A stretch of DNA of 64,000 nucleotides from Lutjanus erythropterus (lineage: Eukaryota; Chordata; Actinopteri; Lutjaniformes; Lutjanidae): assembly GCA_020091685.1 (NCBI GenBank), contig CM034598.1:20323745-20387744 (forward strand). Direction: 5' to 3'. The translations under genes and the position numbers were made by a program. Positions within the stretch are counted from its first letter, which is position 1. Each line of letters starts with the position of its first letter. Positions 35,031 to 48,800 of this stretch are shown here, piece after piece. The notes under the pieces are model-generated. The model saw only the letters and a program-made list of their open reading frames with translations. It did no database searches and was not told the DNA's origin.

Positions 35031-35946
35031 GATTCAATATAATTTTTCTCCCTTCCAATAAATTATAAAAACAGACAAGATCTGGGTATAACTGTATGTT
35101 TTACTGACATATATTGTACATCAATGGGCACTTGTCAAAACTCAAATAATACATACACCCTGCCAGTAGCACTTCATAAAATTAACCAAGACAAATAGTT
35201 CCAGTTCACAAAGATGAATCATGTGAAAGGAAAAACTGTTTAAAATAGCCTGCCTGTGTCTGCTCAACAGGATTTCCAAAAATATGTATATCTCTAAATT
35301 TGACAATTGGGGTTGGGGGCTGAACTGGTGGAGACGGAACATAAAGAGAAATAAAACATTTTACTTGACAATGCATTTTGGGCTTTTTCCAATGATCAGA
35401 AGTACAAAAGAGTTTCAATCAAGTGGCAGAAAACAGCTTTACAGATGAAGTGCTCTTGGTCAAACAATCAGACTGATACCGTCAACAAGACACACCACAG
35501 CACACAGCACATACGAAGAAACAGCTTCTCCTACAAAACAGTTCATTCAGTCAAGTAACCTCTGTTTGAAACTGTGAAAAAAAGCGCTGGATTTCTCTTT
35601 GCTCCCCCAGATTTTTGTAGGTAGAGCAATTGAGGGCGTGTCAATTGGACCCTGGCACAAGTTTTGTATAGGCTAAAGCGTGCATCTTGTTTTTAATACT
35701 TTGACAACAGTAAATAGTAACAATGGCAGGTGGTTTGTCTCACAATGACTGTTGGCCCCTGTCAGAAGTTCAACTTCAGCGCTGTCTTTTCAGTCATGGA
35801 AACTCCAGCAACAGTGTCAGACAGCAAGTGCATCGGCTTTACTTTACAATTCCTTTCTTCTCAATGAACTGGCTCTATCACTCCATACAGGTCTTTCCCT
35901 TTACATACTTTCTCTTCCTCTCTAGATCTCATCTTCAATTCCCCTC
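35031..35946 (-). other. slc25a51: Probable 3' UTR of slc25a51
   Basis: Non-coding sequence immediately downstream of the slc25a51 stop on the minus strand. A minus-strand ATTAAA lies near 35694, about 250 bp after the stop. No stronger poly(A) signal was located nearby, so the 3' end is unresolved. Confidence 0.35.
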
Positions 35947-36882
35947 TCACATGATCTTCAGCAGCAGCTCATAGGTGGCGTTGATGATCCCCCAGGATAG
36001 GAGTGAGCGGTGGTAGTTGAGGTGGGCCCCTCTGAAGAGCATGGGCAAACTGCCACCTCTTTCTCTCCACACTGTTAGCAGCACCACCCTACAAGGCTGG
36101 AAGGCTCCACCAACCTGAGACTGAGCCCGGGACTTTACCACATTTAATGGATAGAACATGATGCCAAGGGCAGCCCCCAACAACCCTCCACAAACAAAAT
36201 CATTAACCAAGTGACCTGCCCGGCTAGTGGCCTCTGGTAGCTGCTGCTTGATGGGCCCACGGAGCCCGAAGAAGAGCACATTGCTAGGGCCATTACGGAG
36301 GAGTATGGGCACAAGGCCACGGTAGCACTCTCTGACACCATACTCAGACAGAAGTGTTCGGAAGGTGTGGGCTGTGTTGTTGAAGCGCCCGTGGTGCCGA
36401 TGGTCTTGTAGGAGAGTCTGCACGCGCTCAAATGGTGTCAGTAAGGCTTCTGTGGTTCCCGCCAATGCTGCAGCAAAGCTCCGGGTGGCCAGCTCCGGCA
36501 CACCACTGCCACCGACCCGGTCCAATAAGACTCTAGAGAAGTCCTCATACAAACCAAACATGATGGCCACAGTAGTGCTCTTCTGGAGCAGCGGGGGCAA
36601 CAGGCCACGGTAAAGATTCCTCAGCCCATCTCTCTGGAGCTGCCGCACTGCCTCAGTAGCCAACACACCGTGCAGCTGCTGGCGGAACAGCACCTTCTGG
36701 ATGGGAAAGGTCACCACGATGTTGGTAAAAGCTGCTATGGAGCCGCAGACATAATGCTTCCCATGATTGCCCAGCCTGGCACTCAGAGCCCCTGCAGGCA
36801 GCAGGGAGCGGCCTCCTTTAGTCAGGGCAGCCTGAGGCTGAGGCGTCCGGGCCGACTCAGAGTCCATGGTGCTAACAGCCAT
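35947..36882 (-). CDS. slc25a51: Mitochondrial NAD+ transporter SLC25A51
   Basis: This single coding exon of 311 codons encodes a mitochondrial carrier with three repeats (about residues 40-120, 131-215, 225-309). Each carries a carrier motif in variant form: [10 protein letters not shown] near 60, [11 protein letters not shown] near 150, [12 protein letters not shown] near 245. These variants, together with [22 protein letters not shown] and [23 protein letters not shown], match human SLC25A51 nearly block for block. SLC25A51 imports NAD+ across the inner mitochondrial membrane. The N-terminus before GKHYVCG is poorly conserved, and Met6 (MDSE) is an alternative start that resembles the human beginning. 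A minus-strand acceptor at 36955-36956 sits 72 bp before the start, so the 5' UTR is spliced. The paralogue SLC25A52 is primate-specific as far as I know. The gene is divergent from ints10. Confidence 0.96.
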   Translation of the reverse strand: MAVSTMDSESARTPQPQAALTKGGRSLLPAGALSARLGNHGKHYVCGSIAAFTNIVVTFPIQKVLFRQQLHGVLATEAVRQLQRDGLRNLYRGLLPPLLQKSTTVAIMFGLYEDFSRVLLDRVGGSGVPELATRSFAAALAGTTEALLTPFERVQTLLQDHRHHGRFNNTAHTFRTLLSEYGVRECYRGLVPILLRNGPSNVLFFGLRGPIKQQLPEATSRAGHLVNDFVCGGLLGAALGIMFYPLNVVKSRAQSQVGGAFQPCRVVLLTVWRERGGSLPMLFRGAHLNYHRSLLSWGIINATYELLLKIM

Positions 36883-36954
36883 GGGAGGCTCAGTGCTCCA
36901 CAGCCTGTTCCTCCAGCATCACATCAGCACCGCACTCTTCTGTAAATATCCACC

Positions 36955-39126
36955 CTGTAACAAAGAGAGGAATTACCACATATACATATTCATCTTCATT
37001 ACATTTTTTTAATTTTTTTTTTTTTTTGCCTTAATTCATGTGACACTATGACAGAAAACACTGGAGTGTGAAACAGTGATGACCTGATGTCACAAAGATC
37101 ACAATTTGCATTGAAAATGTGGACATAGTACAACATTACATACTAATGGTTTACAACCAGGTCTCCCTACCCATCCATAATTCTGGGTGTCAGAAAATAT
37201 GGGGATTACTGGATATCAACTGTTTAATTAATTAATTAATTAATTAATTAATTTGTGGTACATCATTTGGGCTATTATTACATATTAATAATTCATAAAA
37301 ACATCACAAAATGGAATCTAGATTGACACAAGGATCAATGACATCAGTCTGATATCCAATGAAGGAATTATGTCAGTATCAGCAGCTGCTGGATCAGAAC
37401 CACCTCAACCTTAATATAAACCAAATCAAAAAATCTAATATAGCAAGTAGTTTATGAATTATCAAATATGCAGAAAACTGCACTCTGTAAAAATGAAGGA
37501 AGCACAATGTCTTTTTGAATATCTTGCACTATGTATGTGATACAAATCATTTGTGAAAATAGTCTTGATAATATGGAATATAATGGTTAATGTCTAGATT
37601 AAATAGCCAGGACATGCTTTACATTGGCATAAACCGATTTAACTGTTTAATCTCAGCTACCAGCCCTGAACTTGTGCAGCTGCCCCAACTGGCCAGTGAT
37701 AAGGGTTATTACACAACTTAACAGACTGATACGGTTATGGGGTAAGAAAGCATAACTGTGAGCAACAGAAGACATTAGGTCTATTCATTTAATGTGCATT
37801 ACAAAGCACCATGTATTCTACCTCATCATAAAGCGTTAAATGTAGTTTTACTTTTTTTAATTAGTAGGCCAACTAGAGAAGCTAGTGGCACACCCTACCA
37901 CATGTACTAGCTAGAACAAATCTGTTCAAAACAAAGCAAGGTCATATCAAAGTTAAAAATAAAAGTATAAATAGCTTTAATACATTAAAAAAGCTGTCTC
38001 AGAGTTGTCTAAATATAGGCCAAGGAGGGGATACAGTGGTGTCAAAGCTGTGAGGTCATTAGAGGTCATAGTGTGTCAACCAAAATATCACTGCAGAAAT
38101 CCTTACACACAGTTTTAGGTCAGTATGACAAACCAGACTACCACATGGCTGCTGACGTGTGAGTGCCTGTAATGAACTTTAAACTTAAGTAAAATTTAAC
38201 TGTAACAATAAATAGAATATTGTAATGTTATATTTTTTATTTCTCAGTAGCAACTACTATACATAAAAATGTATGATCACCTAGATTGCAATAATTATGT
38301 AGATATAACTTTAAACAGAGTGAATGAATTACTTTATTTTAGGTAACGGAGTACCCTCGATTGCTGATGTTTCTGTATTTCATTTTGCTATGTCATATTT
38401 GAATGCAGGTAAGTTAAGTATTTTTCCACTGTGGATAGCGTTAAAAATACAAATTAGCATAAACACAATCACATTATGACATTATGACTGTTTTACTGAA
38501 TGGACTGATTTGAACTGAGGATTACAGGCCTATTACGTAATGATTTTCCATAACTAAATCTTTGGCGAACACGCCCTCTATGCTTCCTTAGAACTCACTA
38601 TCTTGTCGTGTCATGCCTGGTGTCCTGGTATGCTGTCAGTCAGCAGGGTGGATACCAACATAAAGGTTTAAAATAAAGTTAACAGTTCAATTACAACAAG
38701 TACTCGATGCAATATAAATTACTTCATTAATAATTAGCTAAAATATCAGCAAATCACCGAGGGGCTAGCATGCTTAACGTTAGCTCAATGGCTAGACACC
38801 CATATGCTGAGGCTGGTTAGCCAACTTAGCTAGCTCAACAGTGCTAGTGACTGGGCCTCCTTGGTTATGCCAGAAACAGTCAGTCCGATTTTTGTTTAAG
38901 GTAAAGAGAGGAAGAGTTGCGCAAGAACAGGGCCCGATATAATGTTAATGTCTGCATGCTACAGCAAAACACTTGACTGCCTAGCATGCTAAGTGGCTAG
39001 CATAATCAGAGTCAAAACGGACAAGCCCTGACAGATGATTGGTCGGAGACTTCGTTGACAGTAACACAATTGAATGTCAAGAGGGAGAAGAGCGTCTCAC
39101 AGTTTTGGTCATAAATTAGTCTTTAC
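36955..39126 (-). other. slc25a51: Putative 5' UTR intron of slc25a51
   Basis: In minus orientation the sequence begins with a donor (CGGCAG then GTAAAG, exon edge at 39127) and ends with CTTTGTTACAG (exon resumes at 36954). No coding sequence lies inside. A poly-T/A stretch is at about 37010-37026 and an (AATT)n run at 37224-37253. Lower-case repeat families typical of this window are not obvious in the rest. Confidence 0.55.
37224..37253. repeat. (TTAA)n tetranucleotide repeat
   Basis: About seven tandem TTAA units, self-complementary, in the putative slc25a51 intron. Confidence 0.9.
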
Positions 39127-39895
39127 CTGCCGTGTACACCAGTCGCTTTCCTGTCCCTGGACAGGTAGAGTGCAGTTATTCGCAGGGGAATTGGGACACA
39201 ACAGTAGGTCGTGTCTGGTCTGCAGCCCCAGCAGAAGCAGGTGACAGAAGAAATGCATCTTTAGCGCATGCGCACTACTGCAGATGCGTAAGTTACATGG
39301 ATGAGGCAACGGCTGATTTCAGAGAGTTTCTTTCACATTTGTATACTTAATTAATTGTATAGTAAGATGTAACTGGTGGACATTTTGGGTCAGCTTTACC
39401 GTGTTGAGTAAAAAGCTATTTTTCGCGTTGTTTTGGCACCTAACTGTGCTTGACCGTTGGTCGTAAAGCAGGATGGAGCGTCATTTTTACGACAACGGCG
39501 TGACGTCATTATCGTCACGTTAGAGAGTGTGTCGGTAAATAAAGGTTTAGCTAGCTTTGCCTGGTAATTTCTAAATGATTTTTAGTTGTCCTTCGTTTTC
39601 TTAATATGCATGATTATTCTGTGTGTATAATGCAATTTAGTGATAGAGTATGGCCTGGTGAACAACTCTAGCAAAGATGTTAATTAAAAGTCACATAGCT
39701 AACGCTATCTAGCTATGTGTTGCTACCTGGATTAGCTTACGTTTTGCCCACAACAGTTCTCTTTAGTTACAGACTGCAAATTTGTCCGCCGAGACGTGTG
39801 TGCTAAGAGAGCTATATGCGTTAAACTACAGCCTGGACTGTGTGTGGGGTTAGTTTGTCTGCGTTGGCACTGAAAGCTCAATTCGTGTAGCTAAA
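39127..39895. promoter_or_regulatory. Divergent promoter region of slc25a51 and ints10
   Basis: The two genes are head to head, with the slc25a51 first-exon donor and the ints10 start codon only about 770 bp apart. An NRF1-like palindrome, GCGCATGCGC, lies at 39264-39273, and a perfect CRE, TGACGTCA, at 39501-39508. The segment is richer in CpG than its flanks. NRF1 sites are typical of promoters of nuclear genes for mitochondrial proteins, which fits slc25a51. Transcription start sites are not determined. Confidence 0.6.
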
Positions 39896-42800
39896 ATGTC
39901 AGCGCAAAAAGACTGCGAGTTTTTGGTGAAAAGAGCCCGGGAGCTGGTGTCTGATGATCCCTGTGCTGCCAAAGCCTGGCTCATAACTGCCAGAACACTT
40001 TACCCTGCAGATTTCAACATACAGGTAACATTGAGACATATACATCAGATTCATATTGTTCAACCACAGGATTAATGTGGAATTTCTTAACATGAATTAG
40101 TCATGCACGACAAAGTGTTGCTCTATTATGAGTCCTTTGTTAAAATTTGGTTGACGTGTTTTCACAGTATGAAATGTACATCATTGAACGCAATGCAGAG
40201 AGGACAGCTTCGGCAGGGAGACTCCTGTATGACATGTGAGTTAGAGTGCACTATCTCTATGTACTGATGTCAATGTCAAGTGCCTTTTGCTGAGTCTGCC
40301 CCTCGAGGCTGGGCAACATGGACAAAATCAAATATCACATTTTTTTTTACTGATTACTTAGATATCGATATTGCAATAATATTGTACGGATGGCCATTGG
40401 TACTCTCACAAAATGTTAAGTCATTGGGGTTTTTGATAAACAGTCATCAGTAATGCGGATATAATGACTAAGAAGGAAAAGGGACAAATAATAGAAAACA
40501 ATTCAATGATTTCAGGATGTTACTTAACCATGATGCACCTCTTAAAACCAGGAAAACACAACAATTACGTCATATCACAATGAAACAATGTCTAATTTCT
40601 AAGACGGTTAGAGGTGCTATGATTAATTGATTAGTTGCCAACTCTTAAATTAATCACTTAATCAGTTTGAGTATTTAAGAAGAAAATAAAAATTCTAAGA
40701 TTCTAACTTCTTAATTATATATATATTTGTTTTGTTTTTTTTACTTTTCTATGACGGTAAACCGAATATTATTAGGCTGTGGAAAAATTATCTGACATTT
40801 CATAGACCTAGAATCTAATCAATTATTTGACAAAATAGTCAAAAAAATTAATTGACTGAAAATAATTGTTAGTTACAGCCCTAAAGATGATGTTTAGTCT
40901 CATACCTCAATATTAATATATTGCCAATTCATTTACCAGTGTTATCTGAGCTAACAGTTTCTAACAATGCTAACAATGATTTCTCCACCCTTTAGGTTTA
41001 TAAACTTTCCAGATCAGCCAATGGTTTGGCGGGAGATCAGTGTTATCACAGCTGCCCTGCGCAGTGACTCTCAGGACAAACATGCACAGTTTCTACGGGG
41101 TGAGTGGAGTTTAACGTACTTGTTAGTATACCGGCCATGTGATTATACATTACAACATCCCTACTGTTAAATGTGTTAATAGTTTGAAATCTGAAAGGTG
41201 TTTTTTTTGTGTGTGTGTGTATGTGCATGCTTATCTTTTGTAGGGCTTTTTGAGACTCTGCCTGGCCGTGTGCAGTGTGAGATGCTACTGAAAGCCACAG
41301 AGCAGTGTTTCAACACTGTGGAGAAGGCAGAGATGCTGCTCCTTCTTCTTAAGCGCTTTCCAGAGTCTGTGGTCCAACATGGGGTACGTGATAATAACAT
41401 AACACTTGTGTGCTGGCATTTTAATCTAGAGTAAATATCTCTAAAACAGTCACTGATAACATTTTGCTTTATGTTCAGGTCAATCTAGGAGAAACATTGT
41501 TGGAGGCGGAGGCTTCAGAGAATGTGGAGACTCCTGTCAACTGCTTCAGAAAACTTTTTGGTGAGTCAAACATTAAAACTTGATTTTCATTCAGCTGCAA
41601 AACCCACTTGCTTTAGCAATGACTTTTACGCTAATTCTTTCTTATTACTACAGTGTGTGATGTCCTTCCTTTGGTCATAAACAACATGGACATGCGCTTG
41701 CCGGCCAGCCTGATGCAGAAGTACATGCTGAAAGCAGCTGAATTCTACATTGGCTATGTTACACGTGGACCTTCACCTGATGTACAGATACAGGGTAGAG
41801 CTGCTGATGTTGTTCTTTCTAATATGATTACTTTAAACCTCAAGATTTATTGCTCTACGCTTGGGTCTATCTCCAGTTTCTTTCTGTTCACTGCTTGTCT
41901 GACATTTTTTTCTGTTCCTCTTGTTCCTTGTTTAAGGCTCTCAGGAAGGTGGGTCTCTGAAGTCACCTACTGTGTCCCGTGGCTCCCAGCGCTATGTGAT
42001 TGACGGCCTGTCAGAAAAGTCATCAGTGGTTGCAGAACCTTGGGAGAGACTGTTGGATATCCTCGCTGTGGTCGGAGCACGCTGCGAGTGGCAGGGAGAC
42101 AAGGGACAGAGGTAGTCTATCTGTCTGTCTGTGAATCAGCCAGTACTGTTTTTCAGGCTTGTTTTGCATTCAGGTTACACCAGGCTTAAATCAATGCATA
42201 CTAATATAACAGCCCTGCAATAAATCCTGCATTCTGGAAGATAATAATGTTCAGTAATTTTATGGTCTTGTGGAATTATACTATGTTATTTTGAGAGGTT
42301 GTTCTAATATTTGGTGTACTTTCATTGATATAAATGGATGAATTGATTTAGATTTGAAAAGCAGATTGGAATATAGTGTGGGAATATTCATAGGTACAAA
42401 TTTGCTTGGACCACATGTATATTACATAATAGCCAGTAGGGATGAAATGATTACTGTTTTCACACACACATCCAAAAAAAACCAAAAGAAAAACGGTAAA
42501 ATTCCTGACAATTAGTGTTATTTCAAATTTTGATTATCTGTAAAACTGTTTGATTACTGCACATGAAAAACTCATGGTAAATACTGTCCAGCATCTAGTG
42601 TTGTCAAAAATATTGAATTATGGATACAGTATATCTGAAATAGTTCAATACTCATTTTTTGCAGTATTAATACTCTGTTTTGAGCTCTTCTGTCTCACTC
42701 TCTCTTCTCTCTGACAGAGTTGACACAGAAAATTTTTAATTTTGAACTTTCACAAATACTAATACCATTAAAAACTAATGGTAATGGTTTAGATCACTTA

Positions 42801-45800
42801 TATCCCTTGCAACACCTTCAGATGTTATATACACTTACACTAGATATGTGTAGTATTGACCATTTGAAGGTGAGTATAAATGTTTTTAAGATGGGATGTT
42901 TGTTTATTTGTGTGTGTCTTGTGCACTAGGAGTTATGTGGACATGCTGCAGAGGGTGAAGGAGCTGTGTCGTTACCTGCCTAGTCTGGAAGGAGACACAA
43001 GGTCCCGCTGCTGCAGTCAAGTCGTCATCTGTGCTGCACTCGTCCTCTTCCGCAGCGCCTTCCTCTATGTCTCAGCTGTACAGCCTGCACTGTTCCAGGG
43101 TCAGCCTCTGTCTTTGAATCAGTTCACTCTAGTTCTGCATGATATATATCTCCGTTGCCTTGTCAATGAAAAGTTAAAAGATCAAATGGTGTGCTTATTT
43201 TTTGCAGGTGTGAATGCGTTGAGTTCGGGACCGTGGATCCTTGTAGAGGATCTGAGCTCGGTGTATAACGATGTGGAGGTGGAAAGAGGAGCGCTGAAAC
43301 ACACACATAAGAAACGCAAACTGGCAGATGGGAGAGAGAAGACGATGGTGAGGACAGATCAGAAATCATTTCAATGTTTCAGTCTTTTGTGAGAGATAAG
43401 GAAGATTGACAGATTTCTTGCAGAGTGCAGAGTTGTCTTATATGTGTTCTGAAATTGCTTTTAGTATGAGACTATTATCTGTTTTCATTCTTTTTGCTTT
43501 TTTGTGATCAATTATTAATTGTTTATATTAACCCTTTTTATTACTTTTTATCTGTATGTGTTTCATTGTAGAGCTCAGATGATGAGGAAGGGTTGGGAAA
43601 AGGCCGTGGTCGACACATTTTAGTGAACAAGACTGAGATGCCCAGCTGGTCAGAGACTCTGGACAGCTTCCGCACAGCGAGGGAAAGCTGGGACCTTCTT
43701 CACTCCCATGATGGCCTGGAAACTGGTAAAAAAAACAAACAAAAAAAACCCAAACAAACTCCTCTGTTCGTGTGTTTTGTGTTTCACTCAACCAGACAGG
43801 ATCCAGTCACTCTGACACAATATCATGAACTGGCGACCCTTAAAGCCGTAGATGTATGTTTATGGGTTTAAAACATTTCTTCATACACATTTCTTGGATT
43901 CTCTTTAAGGAGGGATAAGAGGGAAAACTCTTCATCATTTCAGTGTTTTTCTAACATCACATTTCACAGAGTTTAAGAAGATCTGTGCCTCCTGGAAGAC
44001 AGACAGCTGGCTGTGGTTCAGAATATTCCTCACTGACATGATCATATACCAGGCAAGAAACATGTTTTCGTTATTTGTTTGTGACCTGCTTCCCTTTTAT
44101 CTGTGGTCTGTATTTTATTGGCTGAATGAAATTAATCTCAATCAGTTCTTCCAGAAGCAAATATCGAATATCACTAAATATCACATCAAATATATTCTTC
44201 CTGTCAGGCTCTGAAAAGCTCCTTCATGCTTTTATTTCCAGTAGACTCAATTACTATAGTATACTTCTTGTTGGATTGATAAAACAGATATTCAATAAAC
44301 TCCAGCTTATTCAAAATAATGCAAAAAAAAAAGCAAACTGAAAACGTCTATTTTTTTGCAAGCTTTGAGTTAGTTTTTAAGTGTGTCAGTATTACTGTTA
44401 TTCCCTTTTTCATAATAATTATAACGTCTTATCTTATTCCCTTTTTATCGTGATACCTACATATCTTCAATGTTTTTATCTTATGTGTCTTTATATATGT
44501 GTTACCTTCTTATATTATAGTTCCTATCTTATCTGTTTCTTTCATGTATGATCTTTGCCTATTGCTTTTTATTCTGAAGCACATTGAGAATGTTGTATGA
44601 AATTTGAAATATAAATAAACATGACTCGGCTTGGGGGAATGTAGTAATTGCAAAGCAGCAAAAAAAAAAACAGGACATGTCAATACTTATATCTTCATTT
44701 ACACAGTATTTAAAGAATGGGCCAAGTAGAGGTTATGAAACATAGATATTTATAAATATTAATATATATTTCTCTGTGCCTTCTCAGTGGTCTGTGACTA
44801 TATGCTGATTTTGTGTATGTGTTCGTGTCTCCAGGGACAGTACCGTAAGGCTCTCTCCAGCCTGTACCAGATGGCTGCAGTGCAGCAGCCTCAGCCTGGG
44901 CAGCAAAGCCCCTCAGGTCAGGCCAGTCTGGAGCACCACAGGGCCCTCATACAGCAGGCCTCCTGCCACTACGCACTCGGGGAGTACAGGGTACAATCAT
45001 GTGCAGACACGCACACACACACCCCGACACCCACACCCACACCAGTTGGTACATGGGAAGAGACATAGAAACCGACATCGCATGTCTTGTCATTCTTCAT
45101 CCCTTCTTTGCATTTCCATGTTGTGAATGCACAGCTGGCTCAGAGTGTTGTGTGTTATACAGTTGTGTTTAGCACTGATTGCTGCCCCTCCCTTTTGCAT
45201 CACATTGAAATTTGTGATCAATATTGTCTGTTATTCTGTAGATATCTGTTGTTCTAATCTCGCCCATGCAGATGTCCACAGTATATTGCATATATACAGT
45301 ATATGTAGATTGTTTTACTTTAAACATGCCCCTGAAGAGAAGCAACAACTGTCCTGCAGGTGGAGCTGTATTCAACATAAATTTAGTGGCATACAACTGC
45401 AGCAGAGTTCAAATTTATAATATAATGCTGGCATTGCTAAATATACTTACCCACTTAACCACTCTGATTAAGTGATATGTAACTACTTTGACCCAAAGCT
45501 TCTATATTAATTAAACATTTATAGCAGATTTTGAACATGCATAGCTTTATTATGTAGCATTATTTGACATACATATTTAAATTTTCTATAAACTTCCATG
45601 GAAAATATGTACTTACAACAGGGTTAAGAGAACACATGAGAAGAAAACTGCCGATAATTTATTTTATTTAAAATTTATATTATTATATATATATAATTAT
45701 ATATTGTTATATATTGTTGCATGTATTGTGCTGTATCTATTTATTTAGATGGCCTGTGAGAAGCTGCTTGATGTTGTCAGCGGGCTGGTGCCCCCGAACC

Positions 45801-48800
45801 AAGAACCAACAAAGGCCCTAGAGGATCAGGGAAGAGTCAAGGCCAAAACAAGAAAAGGTAAAATCACCTCCTGCTTTTGTAAAACAACGTTCAGTCACTG
45901 ATTTAGGGATTCAAGGACACAGAGTTGTAGTTCCTTAATAATACATGGAAAAAACAACGCAGATGATTTATTCATTTAAAATGGAACAAAATAAATACAT
46001 ACATTCAGTGCTGTGCAAATGTTTTAGGCAGGTGTGAAGAAATGCTGGAAAGTAAGAATTCTTTCAAAAATTTAAAATGTAATTGTTTATTTTTATCAAT
46101 TTACAAAATGCAAAGTGAGTGAACAGAAGAAAAATCTAAATCAGGTCAATATTTGGTTTGACCACCCTTTGCCTCTTTTGAAGAAGCATAAAGAAACGGG
46201 CAACGCTGAAGACCGTAGACACAGAGGTCAGCCAAGGAAACTTAGTGCAGCAGATGAAAGACACATTAGACTTACTTCTTTTCAAAATGAGAAGATATCC
46301 AGCAGTAGCATCAGCTCAGAACTGGCAGAAACCAGTGGGACCCAGATACACCCATCTACTGTCTGGTGAAGTCTGGCCAGAAGTGGTCGTCATGGAAGAA
46401 TTGTGACCAAAAAGCCATACCTCTGACATGGAACCAGGGCCAAGAGACTCAACTATGAAAACAGAGGAACTGGGGTGCAGAATATTGACAGCAGATAGTC
46501 TGGACTGATGAGTCAAAATTTGAGATATTTGACTATAGCAGAAGGCAGTTTGTTCACTGAAGAGCTGGAGAGCGGTACAATAAAAAGTATCTGCAGGCAA
46601 CAGTGAAGCATGGTGGAGGTTCCTTTCAAGTTTGGGGCTGCATTTCTGCAAATGGATTTATGGTGTCCTCAGTGCTGAGAAATACAGGCAGATACTTATC
46701 CATCATGTAGTACCATCAGGGAGGCATCTGATTGGCCCCAAATTTATTCTGCAGTAGGACAATGACCCCAAACATACAGCCAATGTCATTTGGAACTATC
46801 TTCAGCGTAAAGAAGAACAAGGAGTCGTGGAAGTGATGGTATGGCCCACACAGAGCCCTGATCTCAACATCATTGAGTCTGTCTGGGGTTACATGAAGAG
46901 ACAGAAGGATCCTGAAGCAGCCTACATCCACAGAAGATCTGTGGTTACTTTTCCAAGATGTCTGGAACAACCTACCTGCCGAGTTCCTTCAAAAACAGTG
47001 TCCGAGTGTACTTAGAAGAATTGATGCTGTTTTGAAGGCAAAGGGTGGTCACACCAAATATTGATTTGATTTAGATTTTTCTGCTGTTGGCTCACTTTGC
47101 ATTTTGTAAATTGATAAAAAATAAACATTTTATATTTTTGAAAGCATTCTTACTTTCCAGCATTTCTTCACACCTGCCTAAAACGTTTGTGCAGTTCTGT
47201 ATATATGGTCAATATCTTTACATTAAAAGTTCAACATGGTAAGCCAGCCGTCAGTTGAGATTTTGTTTTTTATTTATGATTATTTTTTGGTCTTTTTTGC
47301 CTTAATTATGATAGGACAGCTGAAGATATGACAGGAAAGGGGGTAGAGAGAGGGGATGACATGCAGCAAATGGGCCGCAGGCGAGAGTCGAGCCAGCAGC
47401 TGCTGCAGAGAACCGACAGCCTCAACACATGATGCACACGTTCTACCAACTGAACTATAGGGGCGCTCCGATTTAGCCATTTTTAACCTCCAGAGAAACA
47501 CAGTGCAAACAAAAGCAAATAGAATTAAAAGGACTATCGTGTTGAATGAGGTGACATTTAAATTAAATGAATAAACAAACTGAATGTATTTCTGTCATAG
47601 GTGCTGCTGCATCCTGTTTTTTCCTAGCAACGTCAATTTGTATCACCATATCTGAATCGCCTAGCAGCTACTGTCTGTAACCTAGTGACCACTGCTTGTT
47701 GCCAAAGAACCATTGTTTGTTTCCCATCAACCACTTTCAGCTGCCAAGCAACCACTGTCCATTGCCTAGCAACCACAAATTCCCTTTGCTGTAATAAAAA
47801 CTACTTTAAACTACTCTTGTCCTTTGATAGAGAAATTAAATGACATTCTCCAATAACTGTGTTTTTTTCATATCTAGGTAATGACCTTAGGCTGCTCCCC
47901 TGCACCAGCAAAGCGGTGTTACCCTTCTGTCTCCAGCTGATGTTGGCCTGCTTCAAGGTAATTCAGCTAGTTAAAAGGGCAGATTACCGCCAAATCAAAA
48001 ATACATATTCTTCCTCTGGCCTGTAGTGCTATTTATCCATATAGATTGTTTTGGTGGGAGTTGCTATGTTTTGGAGATTGCTCATTGTTTTCTTACTCTC
48101 TAATATAATGTAACTAGATGATGGATGTAGTTCAGCAGAAAGAAAATTTGTCCTATACCAAACTTATCCTGAGTAACCTTGTCATGATTTATGGAAAGAG
48201 ACCACCATAAGCTAAGTGTTACCTTGTTCCATAATATTTGAGACAAGGCAGACATCTTTACAGCTGATATCTCTAAAACTTGGCAACACACACCAAAACC
48301 ATCTAGCTGGATAGCGCTACAGGACAGAGGAAATATGTGTTTTTGATTTTCTCTTCAAGTCAGGATAAATGCATGAAATTTAGGCTTTTAATATTAAACC
48401 TTGTGTAACTCACTTTCTGTTTTTGTCACTTTGTCCAATCAGCTGCGTGCCTTCACAGACAGTCGTGATGACCTGTCCCTTGGCCACGTAGTGGTGCTCC
48501 TGCAGCATGACTGGCCACAGGGTGAGATGCTGTTTTTGAAGGCAGTGGATAAGATCTGCCAACAAGGCAGTTTCCAGTATGAGAACTTCTTCAACTATGT
48601 CACCAGTATCCTTTTTTACCACTCACAGCCACAATAGACCCTGATGAGAATGGATTGGAAAATACATACCTGGCAACCCATCCATTTTCCTCAGATTCTC
48701 CAGTATTTTACCCTTCTCTCCTGCTGTCCTCCCATTTGAATACTTTCCTGTAAATTTCCCATATTTTTGACCTTTGAAAAAAGGTCAAAAATATGAGTAG

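Noticed and set aside
46115-47015. Tc1 transposase frames as a possible live or domesticated gene
   Set aside because: The conserved blocks lie in different frames with stops between them, and the inverted ends are still present, so this is a dead transposon, not a host gene.
47259-47469. A functional tRNA gene on the minus strand
   Set aside because: The A and B boxes are readable, but no complete cloverleaf with paired acceptor stem follows and a long body and A-rich tail are attached, so it is a SINE.
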